Assembly (NCBI GenBank): GCA_023145275.1
Contig: JAGLEB010000083.1
Span: forward strand, 1-7,554
Source: Flavobacteriales bacterium
Lineage (GTDB): Bacteria > Bacteroidota > Bacteroidia > Flavobacteriales > JADGDT01
Direction: 5' to 3'
Length of the DNA stretch: 7,554 nucleotides
Position 1 is the stretch's first letter. Every line of letters starts with the position of its first letter. The translations under genes were made by a program, and so were the position numbers. A model generated the notes under the pieces. That model saw only the letters and a program-made list of their open reading frames with translations, was not told the DNA's origin and searched no databases. Below, piece after piece: positions 1-6,722 of this stretch.

Positions 1-603
1 TTATGGCTTCCACTTTCCTTTCGAAACAAATTTCTTTATTTTCTTGTCTCCAACCCAAACCTTCTTGTTTGTTTCTATATTAACAAGTTCCATATTTGTT
101 TGGTAAAAAACTACCTTTTTACCATCAACAGCATCCTCAATAGAGCTTATAACGCCCTTCAACATAAAATCGGCTCCAGTCTCGTTACCAATTTGTTTTG
201 TTGTTTCCATACTAGCATTACTCTGCTGCTCAATTCTCTCTTGTCTAATCTCGTCTCTCTCTTCGCTAGACGCAACAAACTCTACTAATCCAGAGTTGAT
301 ACATGCTTTCTCAATCTCTTTGGTAAATACCTCAGTGTTTATATGTTCGCTAGTCTTATTCTTCACTCTTCCAACAATCAATACAGGATCTCTGCCATTC
401 TCTTGTTTAAAATTATTCAACCAGTTTGCTTCAAACATTTGGTTTACCATTTCTTTTGACACCATTTGGGCATCTACATCATTCCAACGACCACTAATGT
501 CGGCTACTGTATCAGTTTCAACACGTTGAACTTCAATTTTTTTTCCACAAGACGTAAACAATATGGATGTAACAATTGCTATTGAAAACAATATTTTCTT
601 CAT
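1..603 (-). CDS. lpoB: LpoB-like lipoprotein, putative activator of a peptidoglycan synthase
   Basis: This 200-residue lipoprotein has a signal peptide (MKKILFSIAI...) and a lipobox ending in FTSC, with Cys19 as the lipid anchor. Residues 74-195 follow the LpoB domain: an LIVGRVKNKT strand, then SEHINTEVFTKEIEKA, an acidic helix rich in E, R and Q (residues 113-128), GADFMLKGVISSIE, and the end motif LVNIETNKKVWVGDKKIKK. In enterobacteria LpoB is an outer-membrane lipoprotein that reaches through the periplasm to stimulate the bifunctional synthase PBP1B. The same role here is inferred. The linker after Cys19 lacks the acidic cluster of Bacteroidota surface-export signals, so the protein probably faces the periplasm. 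It is the last of three lipoprotein genes, 14 bp after the LPP20-type gene. The stop codon is the first three bases of the window, so the gene is complete but its terminator lies outside. Confidence 0.85.
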   Translation of the reverse strand: MKKILFSIAIVTSILFTSCGKKIEVQRVETDTVADISGRWNDVDAQMVSKEMVNQMFEANWLNNFKQENGRDPVLIVGRVKNKTSEHINTEVFTKEIEKACINSGLVEFVASSEERDEIRQERIEQQSNASMETTKQIGNETGADFMLKGVISSIEDAVDGKKVVFYQTNMELVNIETNKKVWVGDKKIKKFVSKGKWKP

Positions 604-617
604 AACTATTCTATTTA

Positions 618-1667
618 TTAATTACCTTCTGTTCTTAAAATTTTACTAATCAAAAACCCCTTAAATTCATTATCTAATTTCTTCTCTAGGTCGAAGTAAG
701 CTCGCTCTCTTGCTGCGCCATAACTAAGCTGAGATGATCTTCCTTTAGCCGAGTAAGTGCCAAACGAATGATTTTTCAGAATGTGATTTAAGCTCACATC
801 TAAACTCCACATTACAAATTTAGCATCCTGACTAACAACCTCAGAATTATTCATAACTAAACTATAATCTGCCAACAAAAGTGCTTTACTTTTATCTAAA
901 CTCACTTTAAAACCAAGGCTTGTAAACTCCTTTTTTAAAATACTGTAAACTTTATCGTCGCTATTGTCGATATATACTTTTACATTCTCTAATATCTTTT
1001 CTCTCTCTAATACTAAACTGTGAATTGACTTAAATTTATCAGCAGGCATCGAGCTATTGTCTAATATCCTAAGCTTAGACTCAATAGTATTCACCTCCAA
1101 CAACATAGAAATCGAATTACTTATCAAGGCAACTTTCGTTAGTGGATCGGACTCTTGTTTTGACGAAATATAAATAGATTTTGAAGTATCTAAAAGTTTA
1201 CTTCTATCCCTCTGATACATTACCGATGTTTGAGACTTGTTTAAAGTAGCAAGCACATAATATTTTCCAGTTTTAGCATCAAAATAGCTTTCTGAAGTAT
1301 TAACATTTATTAGGTCTTGATCAGTACTAGTATTTATATCAAACACCTCGCTGTATGTTTGCGAAAAAGAATTATCATCTTCAAGAGTCACTTCTTTTGA
1401 ACTCTGAGATGATTTTATTTGCACTTCAAACGCTGCAGCAATTCCTTCGTAAGCTTGTTTCTCAGCAATCCCCTTATACTCAGAAACTCCAAGGCTTGAC
1501 AAATACAACAAATCGGGATAATCATTCTTATAATTATTAATCCACGATGGCATTTCTGATTCTTTATCGGCTACACTTGTTTTCTGCGTTTTCTTTGATG
1601 ACCCACAAGATATCATCAGCAGACTAAAAGTTAGAAACAAATAAATTGGTTTTATTTTATAAAGCAT
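618..1667 (-). CDS. LPP20-type lipoprotein, middle gene of envelope operon
   Basis: This 349-residue lipoprotein has a hydrophobic signal ending in LLMISC with the lipid anchor at Cys21. Residues 40-85 match the start of the LPP20 lipoprotein domain: PSWINNYKNDYPDLLYLSSL followed by G.S......A...A...IAAAFEVQI. The remainder is a hydrophilic alpha/beta region with a long serine-rich segment and no catalytic motif that I recognise. LPP20-type proteins are membrane-associated and mostly of unknown function; the founder is a Helicobacter pylori lipoprotein. The start codon overlaps the end of the upstream COG3014-type gene by 11 bp, and the lpoB-like gene follows after 14 bp. The three are therefore almost certainly co-transcribed, and probably work at the same place. 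The ATG fits the signal peptide exactly. The domain assignment is moderately sure; the function is unknown. Confidence 0.72.
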   Translation of the reverse strand: MLYKIKPIYLFLTFSLLMISCGSSKKTQKTSVADKESEMPSWINNYKNDYPDLLYLSSLGVSEYKGIAEKQAYEGIAAAFEVQIKSSQSSKEVTLEDDNSFSQTYSEVFDINTSTDQDLINVNTSESYFDAKTGKYYVLATLNKSQTSVMYQRDRSKLLDTSKSIYISSKQESDPLTKVALISNSISMLLEVNTIESKLRILDNSSMPADKFKSIHSLVLEREKILENVKVYIDNSDDKVYSILKKEFTSLGFKVSLDKSKALLLADYSLVMNNSEVVSQDAKFVMWSLDVSLNHILKNHSFGTYSAKGRSSQLSYGAARERAYFDLEKKLDNEFKGFLISKILRTEGN

Positions 1668-3096
1668 AACTAACTATTAAATTATTCTTATTTTTTTTCT
1701 TCAAACTCACATTCTCACTATAAGTACGTACAATTCTATTGCCTGAATCTAAGTAATGTATATCTAATTTATACTCGCCTTCAGGAAGAACAACTTCTCC
1801 AAAATAACAATTATCAGGAAGTGTATTCCACGATCTGATATCAGCAACTTCGGTAGCGCTAGCAAACACAGAGCTAAACACTCCTGCCACTGCAAGAGCC
1901 GTATTATCCTCTCCTTTCTCTCGTTTTTTTCGAGCTTCGTCTTGCAATTTATATGTAGCAACAGCTTTTGCTGTAGCCCTAATCAGCGATTTCATTATTA
2001 TGAAATTCTTCTGTTTATTAAATTGATTGAGGGCAATATTACTAGTATTTTCAACTATATTTAAGCTAGAGTACTTTTTGTCATTTATGAATAATTCAGC
2101 CTTTCTTATTCTATTATTTCTGCGAACCATATACGGTATAGATATACTGAACGAACCTACTCTACCATAAAAAGGAATAAATGTTGAAAAAGACCTGCCA
2201 GGAGTATTTGAGGTTATACTCATAACTCCATTTGTTGTAACTACATCAAGATTCCAAGGAAGCTTTTTGGCTGTCATACCAGAAAAAGCAAATACATCTA
2301 AAACTACTTTATCCTTTGGTTTTATATAGTTTATCTTATCTAAATCTATCTTTTCAAAATTGTAAATATCAGGATATAGCCTCCAAATTTCTTTTATCTT
2401 TTTCTTGTCAATTTCTGCTACATCATCTTTGCCATCGTCTCTATTTAAAATAAGACTCATCAATCTTAGAAGGGCAGAATCAGCCAAATCGTATTTCCCC
2501 AAATTTGAACTATAGCTAAGCGAATTATCATTTGGATTCTTAAACTCTGGTGGAGTATTTCCTTTTAATTTATCTAATTGCTTTTGATATCTAATTTCAA
2601 AAACACTCAATTTATTAATCCCTTGTCTAACCTCCACCATTGCCCCTTCAGGGTCTTTTTCTTGTATAAAGGAAAGTGCTTTTAAGGTATTCAGATATAA
2701 TACCTCAAAATCTTCACCAGCATAAGGTCGTTGATTATCATTTATTAGATATGTACTAACATTTGCTGTAATACTTTGAGTGTACAAATCTTCTTGATAT
2801 CTATCGGCTTGATCTAGAAAACGAAAAGCATCCTTTGTATTCCCTCCATAAAAGTTCAGAATACCATTATCCATCAGAAACAAAAGCAAATCTTTTTTCG
2901 AATAAGCCTTCTGATCGCTAACAATACTCAAGGAAGCTTCCAGATCACCTTGCATCAAAGATTTTTCAACTTTACTGTAACGCTGTACTCTAGTCTGATT
3001 TGCAAAACAAGAGGTCAATAAAACTGCAATAATAAAAAAGGCCATCACGTGAACACCTTTAATTTTGCATAAAAACCTTTTAACCCTATTTCTCAA
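1657..3096 (-). CDS. COG3014-type TPR-like lipoprotein, first gene of envelope operon
   Basis: The protein has 479 residues. Its N-terminus holds basic residues, a hydrophobic stretch MAFFIIAVLLTS and a lipobox LLTSC with Cys30. Residues 38-165 look like TPR-type helical pairs (EKSLMQGDLEASLSIV, GNTKDAFRFLDQADRY, KDPEGAMVEVRQGI). The C-terminal part has the phrase ADIRSWNTLPDNCYFGEVVLPEGEY, broken here as ADIRSWNTLPDN then CYFGEVVLPEGEY, typical of COG3014 proteins. COG3014, LPP20-type and LpoB-type genes are also found together in some proteobacteria, so this is probably a conserved lipoprotein set; the role is unknown. The start at 3096 is a TTG codon. The first ATG is at 3045 and would leave a signal peptide without positive charges, so I prefer the longer form. 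The gene overlaps the next by 11 bp. Confidence 0.75.
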   Translation of the reverse strand: MRNRVKRFLCKIKGVHVMAFFIIAVLLTSCFANQTRVQRYSKVEKSLMQGDLEASLSIVSDQKAYSKKDLLLFLMDNGILNFYGGNTKDAFRFLDQADRYQEDLYTQSITANVSTYLINDNQRPYAGEDFEVLYLNTLKALSFIQEKDPEGAMVEVRQGINKLSVFEIRYQKQLDKLKGNTPPEFKNPNDNSLSYSSNLGKYDLADSALLRLMSLILNRDDGKDDVAEIDKKKIKEIWRLYPDIYNFEKIDLDKINYIKPKDKVVLDVFAFSGMTAKKLPWNLDVVTTNGVMSITSNTPGRSFSTFIPFYGRVGSFSISIPYMVRRNNRIRKAELFINDKKYSSLNIVENTSNIALNQFNKQKNFIIMKSLIRATAKAVATYKLQDEARKKREKGEDNTALAVAGVFSSVFASATEVADIRSWNTLPDNCYFGEVVLPEGEYKLDIHYLDSGNRIVRTYSENVSLKKKNKNNLIVSYAL

Positions 3097-3155
3097 CCCT
3101 GTTATCCTTAAAATATATTATTATCCAGTAATACAAAACTCTTGCCAAACTATTA

Positions 3156-3836
3156 TTATCCGATGAGGAGTTTATCTAACATTTCGAAAAGATAAAGATT
3201 TGATTTATCAAAATCGAATTTTATACTCATAATTTCAGATTCTCTTTGAATATATTTTGAAGGAATTATTTCATCAGAACCATATTCTACAAAACCTTCA
3301 ATCTCTTTGTGTCCAACTTCTAAATGAAATTGCAATGCTAAAACTCTCCCAGCATATACAAAACCTTGATTTTCGGTCAATTCAGTACTAAACAATCTTT
3401 CAGCACCTTCAGGGATTTCAAAAGTATCGCCATGCCAATGGAATGCCTCAAAAGTTTTATCTATACTTTTAGTCAAGTAATTATCACTTTCGTTAAAGAC
3501 TTCAAAAAATCCAATCTCTTTTTCCGGTCCAGGATAAACTTTTGCACCAAGAGCATCTACAATAAACTGAGCACCTAAGCATATCCCAAGTATCTTAGCT
3601 TCTGTCTTCACTATTTCCTTAAGAAACTCTCTCTCCTTTTTTAACCAAGGAAAATCGCTATCATCATAAATCCCCATAGGGCCACCCATAACAATCAGAA
3701 AATCAACATCGAAACTAGGCAACTCCTCACCCAGATATAATTTACTAAGGGAGTATGAGTACCCATTAGAAATGATCCATTCATCTATTTTCCCAATTGT
3801 CTCCCACTCTGCATGTTGTAGAACATGAATCTTCAT
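3156..3836 (-). CDS. class I glutamine amidotransferase-like protein (GMP synthase-type domain)
   Basis: This 226-residue protein is a stand-alone class I glutamine amidotransferase domain. The oxyanion-loop motif MGGPMG lies at residues 50-55, the nucleophile elbow GICLGAQ at 84-90 with Cys86, FHWHGDTF at 132-139, and the His-Glu pair in QFHLEV with His171 and Glu173. The catalytic triad is complete, so it could hydrolyse glutamine or a gamma-glutamyl compound. Proteins of this shape are often annotated as GMP synthase-like or gamma-glutamyl hydrolase-like; there is no ATP pyrophosphatase domain, so it is not GuaA. There is no signal peptide, so it is cytoplasmic. It starts 17 bp after the YceI lipoprotein gene on the same strand, which suggests an operon. 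The true substrate is unknown. No clear hairpin terminator separates its stop from the lipoprotein operon 60 bp further on, so read-through is possible. Confidence 0.85.
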   Translation of the reverse strand: MKIHVLQHAEWETIGKIDEWIISNGYSYSLSKLYLGEELPSFDVDFLIVMGGPMGIYDDSDFPWLKKEREFLKEIVKTEAKILGICLGAQFIVDALGAKVYPGPEKEIGFFEVFNESDNYLTKSIDKTFEAFHWHGDTFEIPEGAERLFSTELTENQGFVYAGRVLALQFHLEVGHKEIEGFVEYGSDEIIPSKYIQRESEIMSIKFDFDKSNLYLFEMLDKLLIG

Positions 3837-3853
3837 TCCTGAAAGTTGTTAAA

Positions 3854-4480
3854 TTATTTTATTAAAGTGGTAATATCTACCTCAACATCCGACCAAGTTT
3901 TACTTATTCCATCTGAGCCTGTATGCTTATCTGCACATTTCTCGTGAAGAGATTCTATAGCGCTAGCTCCATTCCAATTATCTAGCAAAATAACTGTAGA
4001 AATTTTCAAACTATCATTTACTAAGGTGTAGCTAAAGTCATTATTATATTCAACATCATTCATCTTAATTGCTACAATTCCTTTTCCATCTTTAGCAGAA
4101 ATAAAATTTCCGCTTATTGATTCGGCATTGATCATTGCGCCAAAGAAAAACTTCCTAAGTAGAAGATCTCTTCCTTCATTAGCTGTAAATACAGATTTTG
4201 TCGAAATTTTAAAACTAGTAGATGTAATTACATCCTCAACAGTTTCGCCCTTTCCACTTTCTACAACAATATCGTTAAAGGTACCTTTTACTGCTATTTT
4301 TTCACTTGTTTTAAATGCCCTCCACTCTAAACTTGTACTTCCTGAGTTATTAGAAAGTTCAGAAGTATTTTTGCTATCAGCTTTCTCTATCTCTTTTTTC
4401 TTAGATTCTCCAGAGTTACAAGAAATCATTACTAGTACAATCGCTAATAGAGATATTACTTTACTAAAATTTGAAATCAT
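3854..4480 (-). CDS. YceI-domain lipoprotein
   Basis: This 208-residue protein has a signal peptide ending in VMISC with the lipid anchor at Cys21, followed by a low-complexity linker rich in K, E, S and N. Residues 50-208 follow the YceI fold: LEWRAFKTSEKIAVKGTF, then FKISTKSVFT with NEGRD, FFFGAM, the ISGNF strand, and the late motif LLDNWNGASAIESLHEKCAD followed by KTWSDVEVDI. YceI proteins are small lipocalin-like barrels that bind isoprenoid or other hydrophobic molecules; the ligand here cannot be told. Lipidation would place it on a membrane facing the periplasm or the surface. It is the first gene of a probable two-gene unit with the amidotransferase. A TATTTTTG box on the minus strand at 4505-4512 fits a Bacteroidota -7 element upstream of the ATG. 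Confidence 0.82.
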   Translation of the reverse strand: MISNFSKVISLLAIVLVMISCNSGESKKKEIEKADSKNTSELSNNSGSTSLEWRAFKTSEKIAVKGTFNDIVVESGKGETVEDVITSTSFKISTKSVFTANEGRDLLLRKFFFGAMINAESISGNFISAKDGKGIVAIKMNDVEYNNDFSYTLVNDSLKISTVILLDNWNGASAIESLHEKCADKHTGSDGISKTWSDVEVDITTLIK

Positions 4481-4504
4481 AATGTTGTTTTATATTATTT
4501 TTAT

Positions 4505-4512
4505 CAAAAATA
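4505..4512 (-). promoter_or_regulatory. candidate -7 promoter element for the YceI operon
   Basis: On the minus strand the octamer TATTTTTG matches the Bacteroidota consensus TANNTTTG, 24 bp ahead of the YceI ATG. I find no TTTG at the expected -33 distance, so the call is weak. The element overlaps an AT-rich inverted repeat (TTATTTTT / AAAAATAA with a 3-base loop). Confidence 0.35.
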
Positions 4513-4584
4513 AGTGTTTTTATCCTTTAATTGTAGCCTCTATTATCTAAATTTTCTATGGCACTAATCATAAAATATATCAAT

Positions 4585-4613
4585 AAAAAAAGCCCTAGAG
4601 TTATCTAGGGCTT
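4585..4613 (-). terminator. strong intrinsic terminator with no recognised gene before it
   Basis: AAGCCCTAGA pairs with TCTAGGGCTT around a 4-base loop, giving a 10-bp stem that continues into a run of T on the minus strand. On the plus strand the tail is TTAATTTTG and much poorer, and no plus-strand gene is nearby. The hairpin therefore most likely ends a minus-strand transcript from the 4614-4920 region, where no convincing protein gene is seen. Confidence 0.8.
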
Positions 4614-4800
4614 AATTTTGTGGGGTTAGTAGTTAAAGGCTTTCTTTCGATAAACATCGCAGATAATCTTCTTTACATTACAAGTGTAAACTTTTTTTTT
4701 CAAATCATCAAGAAATATAGACCTAAAAGCGCATTATCTCAGTATTTACAGTGATTAAAGATAGTTTTTATGACCTGTATCATGTATTTTATATTAAATA

Positions 4801-4820
4801 TTGATTTTGACAAAAATCAA
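4801..4820. promoter_or_regulatory. Fnr/Crp-like palindrome
   Basis: The 20 bp TTGATTTTGACAAAAATCAA form a perfect palindrome with 8-bp arms and a 4-base centre. Inside it TTGAC-N4-ATCAA (4807-4820) differs by one base from the Fnr-type consensus TTGAT-N4-ATCAA. No gene start lies directly beside it. On the minus strand it sits about 190 bp before the orphan terminator at 4585-4613. A weaker site with the same TGA-N6-TCA geometry (ATGACCTGTATCAT) lies at 4770-4783, with its centre 37 bp away. Confidence 0.4.
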
Positions 4821-4957
4821 GGACTAAGGTGATTGCAAGTTAAATCATAATGTTACATTATTTAGTCTCCATAAGAAAAACACCGATCTCTTCGTTGAGC
4901 TTGATGCTTTTATACTCCATCGTAATAAAATAGATTTTTTATACAAAGCACTATTTA

Positions 4958-4993
4958 TAAAGGCTGTATCAAAACCAATTGATACGGACTTTT
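4958..4993 (-). repeat. 36-bp hairpin repeat, copy 1 (terminator-like)
   Basis: The right arm TTGATACGGACTTTT is identical to that of copy 3. The left arm matches the copy 3 left arm at 12 of 15 positions, with a 6-base AACCAA loop. Only GTATCAA / TTGATAC pairs without mismatch. The minus-strand T tail is short, so this is the most decayed of the three copies. Confidence 0.75.
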
Positions 4994-5025
4994 ACATTTT
5001 TAACCTTTTAGCTTTTTACATTTAT

Positions 5026-5058
5026 AAAAAAGTGTTTATTTATTGATTAAATAAACAC
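5026..5058 (-). terminator. intrinsic terminator of the 82-codon hypothetical gene
   Basis: GTGTTTATTT (5032-5041) and AAATAAACAC (5049-5058) pair perfectly around a 7-base loop. On the minus strand the stem is followed by six T. It lies about 30 bp after the stop codon of the hypothetical gene at 5090, so it probably ends that transcript. Confidence 0.75.
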
Positions 5059-5089
5059 CTGTCAGTACGTTGAAAAATCAAGAGTTTAA

Positions 5090-5338
5090 CTACTCATCAA
5101 AAGTATATTTTAAATCGAAATAAGGTCTATTACCTGAAATCGATTCATCAATAAAGTTATTTTTTATAATGTAAATTATTGAATCTTTCGAAGCTAGATA
5201 ATCTTCTACATTTTTAATTCTTGCCATATTAATATAGTTGAATAATGAGTCTGCTTCTTTTTGTGGAATAAGGATAAGAAAGTGCCTAGTTATATAAGTA
5301 CTATAATATCTACGAGGTATATTTTCATAATAAACCAA
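5090..5338 (-). CDS. small hypothetical protein, possibly a 5'-truncated remnant
   Basis: I do not recognise this 82-codon frame. It has a protein-like composition (for example HFLILIPQKEADSLFNYIN and VEDYLASKDSIIYIIKNN), no signal peptide and no membrane segment. Its start is doubtful: the first possible codon is TTG at 5338, which lies inside the terminator stem of the upstream lipoprotein gene, and an in-frame stop lies a few codons further up. The first ATG is residue 38 (5227), giving only 45 residues. There is no room for a promoter of its own before the TTG. An intact terminator follows the stop after 30 bp. The simplest reading is the tail of a gene that lost its 5' part; a real small gene with a non-ATG start is the alternative. 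Confidence 0.4.
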   Translation of the reverse strand: MVYYENIPRRYYSTYITRHFLILIPQKEADSLFNYINMARIKNVEDYLASKDSIIYIIKNNFIDESISGNRPYFDLKYTFDE

Positions 5339-5370
5339 AACCCTGATAATTTTAAGTTATCAGGGTTTTG
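5336..5370 (-). terminator. terminator of the SnoaL/NTF2-like lipoprotein gene
   Basis: AAAACCCTGATAA (5337-5349) pairs with TTATCAGGGTTTT (5357-5369) around a 7-base loop, with one more C-G pair outside. The hairpin starts 10 bp after the lipoprotein stop. T runs are present on both strands, so it could act in both directions. Confidence 0.85.
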
Positions 5371-5380
5371 TTTTTACAAA

Positions 5381-5887
5381 TTATTCTTTTTCTGGTTGAT
5401 TATCTTTAACCGAAGACCAGTTAGCATGTACTACCTTCCAATTTCCATCTTCCAAATTATATACTGAAGTTGCTTTCCACGGAGTACCCTTAGTTCCATC
5501 CTCCAAAGTAGCCTGATACCATAGAGTAAGAATTGCAGCATTGCCGTACACTTGTACCTTTGTATCCATTAAGTCATATTTGTGTGCAGGAAGTTTACCT
5601 TCGAGAGATTTAGTGTAATTCTTTATTTCCTCAAGTCCGTCAAGTCTCGAAAACGCCGCGATGTCGTCGAAATATGTAGCATCATCGGCAAAATGCAATA
5701 GAAAGCCAACCGGGTCGCCCTGAGACCAATGATTAAGAGCTTCACGCTCAAGATTGAGAATAGTTTCCTCCACATTCTCGTTTGAAGGAGTATTCTTATT
5801 ATCGCAACATGAACCTGTGACAATTAAAACAGATAATACGAAAGCAAAAAATGACACTTTCTGAACTAATTTAAACGCATTATTCAT
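5381..5887 (-). CDS. SnoaL/DUF4440-like (NTF2-fold) lipoprotein
   Basis: The protein has 168 residues from the ATG at 5887. A TTG in the same frame at 5914 would add nine residues ahead of a good signal peptide, so I prefer the ATG. The signal ends in VTGSC, with Cys27 as lipid anchor. The mature part fits an NTF2-fold domain of the SnoaL/DUF4440 kind: an N-terminal helix with HWSQGDPVGFLLHFADDATYF, then RLDGLEEIKNYTKSL, a VQVYGNAAILTLWY strand, and the closing strands ATSVYNLEDGNWKVVHANWS. Such domains bind small molecules or act as simple enzymes; no specific activity can be read. The gene stands alone between hairpins. TATCTTTA on the minus strand at 5916-5923 matches seven of eight bases of the -7 promoter consensus. 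Confidence 0.75.
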   Translation of the reverse strand: MNNAFKLVQKVSFFAFVLSVLIVTGSCCDNKNTPSNENVEETILNLEREALNHWSQGDPVGFLLHFADDATYFDDIAAFSRLDGLEEIKNYTKSLEGKLPAHKYDLMDTKVQVYGNAAILTLWYQATLEDGTKGTPWKATSVYNLEDGNWKVVHANWSSVKDNQPEKE

Positions 5888-5997
5888 AGCAAAAGTATTA
5901 ATGTTAATAATCAAATAAAGATACGAAATGAACAGAAATTAACGAGACACAATTGAAGAGTTCTTTTGAAAAAGGGACTATACTCTAATTTCATTAA

Positions 5998-6033
5998 AAA
6001 ACTCCGTATCAAAACCAATTGTTACGGACTTTT
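5998..6033 (-). repeat. 36-bp hairpin repeat, copy 2 (terminator-like)
   Basis: The left arm AAAACTCCGTATCAA and right arm TTGTTACGGACTTTT pair around an AACCAA loop with two mismatches. On the minus strand the stem is followed by six T. It lies downstream of higA and directly after repeat A, so it would be a second terminator for higBA. Confidence 0.8.
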
Positions 6034-6046
6034 ACTTTTTACGAAA

Positions 6047-6094
6047 AGTCACAGGGTAACTAATCTTCACAAACGTGATAGTGACCCCGTGACT
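6047..6094 (-). repeat. 48-bp hairpin repeat, copy A
   Basis: The right arm TAGTGACCCCGTGACT is identical to that of copy B at 7346-7393. The left arm AGTCACAGGGTAACTA has two changes that spoil pairing. The 16-base loop ends with CACAAACGTGA, whose ACAAACGTGA is shared with copy B. It starts 12 bp after the higA stop and ends in TTTT on the minus strand, so it probably acts as a terminator. Confidence 0.8.
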
Positions 6095-6105
6095 CAATAT
6101 AATCG

Positions 6106-6405
6106 TTAGCTTTGAACAAGCTCTAATCGTTGGATACGATTAAACTCATCTCCTTTATTACTCTCAACTTCTTCAATGTCATAATCATCCTGAAGTCCTA
6201 ACCAAAATCTTGTTGAGTTACCAAAGAATTTAGAGAATCTAAGAGCAGTATCAGCGGTGATTCTTCTTCTTCCTTTAATTATTTCACTTACTCTTGTTTG
6301 CGGAATTAGTGTTTCTTTAGAAAGTCTGTATGCCGAAACTTTAAGTGGTTTTAGAAATTCTTCTAAGAGAACTTCACCTGGATGTATATTTTTTAGCTTT
6401 TCCAT
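6106..6405 (-). CDS. higA: HigA-family antitoxin, Xre-type HTH
   Basis: This 99-residue protein matches the HigA antitoxin family over most of its length. It opens with IHPGEVLLEEFLKPLKVS (residues 7-24), followed by the helix-turn-helix SAYRLSKETLIPQTRVSEI (24-42), then the family signature GRRRITADTALRFSKFFG (45-62) and STRFWLGLQDDYDIEE (64-79). HigA binds the HigB toxin and represses the shared promoter through the helix-turn-helix. It is the second gene of the pair, 11 bp after higB, which is the normal toxin-first order of higBA loci. Hairpin repeat A follows 11 bp after the stop. The family assignment is firm; whether the module is active is not known. Confidence 0.93.
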   Translation of the reverse strand: MEKLKNIHPGEVLLEEFLKPLKVSAYRLSKETLIPQTRVSEIIKGRRRITADTALRFSKFFGNSTRFWLGLQDDYDIEEVESNKGDEFNRIQRLELVQS

Positions 6406-6416
6406 TTGTATGTTTT

Positions 6417-6698
6417 TTAATGGTAATCAATTATTTCTACCTCAAATGCATTTCCTTCTTCCCAAATAAAAATAATTCGCCATTGTTTATTAACTCTTAC
6501 GCTATAAAACTCCTTTAAACTCCCATCAAGTTTCTCTAATCTATTTGATGGTGGGATTCTCAAATCAATTATACTCTGTGAGTTATTAAGCATTCTCAAC
6601 TTCCTCCTAGCAATATTCTGAATATCATTTGGTAGTTTTTTAGAACGTATTCCATCCCATATTTTTTTAGTTTCCTTATTGCCAAATGATTTAATCAT
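6417..6698 (-). CDS. higB: HigB-family toxin, RelE/ParE superfamily mRNA endonuclease
   Basis: This 93-residue protein is full length for HigB. It shows the family pattern: FGNKETKKIWDG near the start, IARRKLRMLNNSQSIIDL, then the signature PPSNRLEKLDGSL, the core strand VRVNKQWRIIFIWE and the end EVEIIDYH. HigB toxins bind the ribosome and cut mRNA in translation; HigA neutralises them. The last strands with Arg and the final Asp-Tyr-His are intact, so nothing suggests decay. It is the first gene of the pair and sits directly after a well-formed promoter (6723-6754) with a palindrome at the expected start of transcription (6711-6721). Confidence 0.93.
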   Translation of the reverse strand: MIKSFGNKETKKIWDGIRSKKLPNDIQNIARRKLRMLNNSQSIIDLRIPPSNRLEKLDGSLKEFYSVRVNKQWRIIFIWEEGNAFEVEIIDYH

Positions 6699-6710
6699 AA
6701 TAACTTATTG

Positions 6711-6721
6711 CGTTACTAACG
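6711..6721. promoter_or_regulatory. candidate HigA operator
   Basis: CGTTACTAACG is an 11-bp palindrome with one central base. It lies next to the -7 element of the higB promoter, about where transcription should start, and 13 bp before the higB ATG. This is a usual place for autoregulation by HigA. The link to HigA is inferred. Confidence 0.45.
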
Positions 6722-6722
6722 T

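Larger units (their letters stand above)
4614..5031. other. gene-poor stretch with regulatory-looking elements
   Basis: This stretch of about 420 bp has no convincing protein gene on either strand. It holds an Fnr/Crp-like palindrome (4801-4820), a weaker one of the same spacing (4770-4783), a short coding-looking open frame (4858-4920), the first copy of a repeated hairpin (4958-4993), and a short inverted repeat before a run of nine T (4672-4700). The minus-strand end is marked by the strong terminator at 4585-4613. Either a small RNA or decayed genes would explain these parts. Confidence 0.5.

Noticed and set aside
3116..3161. Direct repeat TATTATTATCC at 3116-3126 and 3151-3161.
   Set aside because: It is short, low-complexity and partly within the stop codon region of the amidotransferase gene; likely chance in AT-rich DNA.
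4128..4550. A 140-codon plus-strand open frame opposite the YceI gene.
   Set aside because: It lies almost wholly opposite a clear YceI-domain gene and its product looks like antisense translation.
4672..4700. TTTACA / TGTAAA inverted repeat followed by nine T on the plus strand.
   Set aside because: The stem is only six A/T-rich pairs and no plus-strand gene lies upstream, so I do not call it a terminator.
4626..4703. A 25-codon minus-strand frame starting at TTG with a lysine- and cysteine-rich product.
   Set aside because: It has a non-ATG start in a run of A, very short length and no recognisable similarity; likely chance.
5623..5823. A 66-codon minus-strand frame inside the SnoaL/NTF2-like gene.
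   Set aside because: It is an alternate frame of a well-supported lipoprotein gene, without its own domain or start signals.
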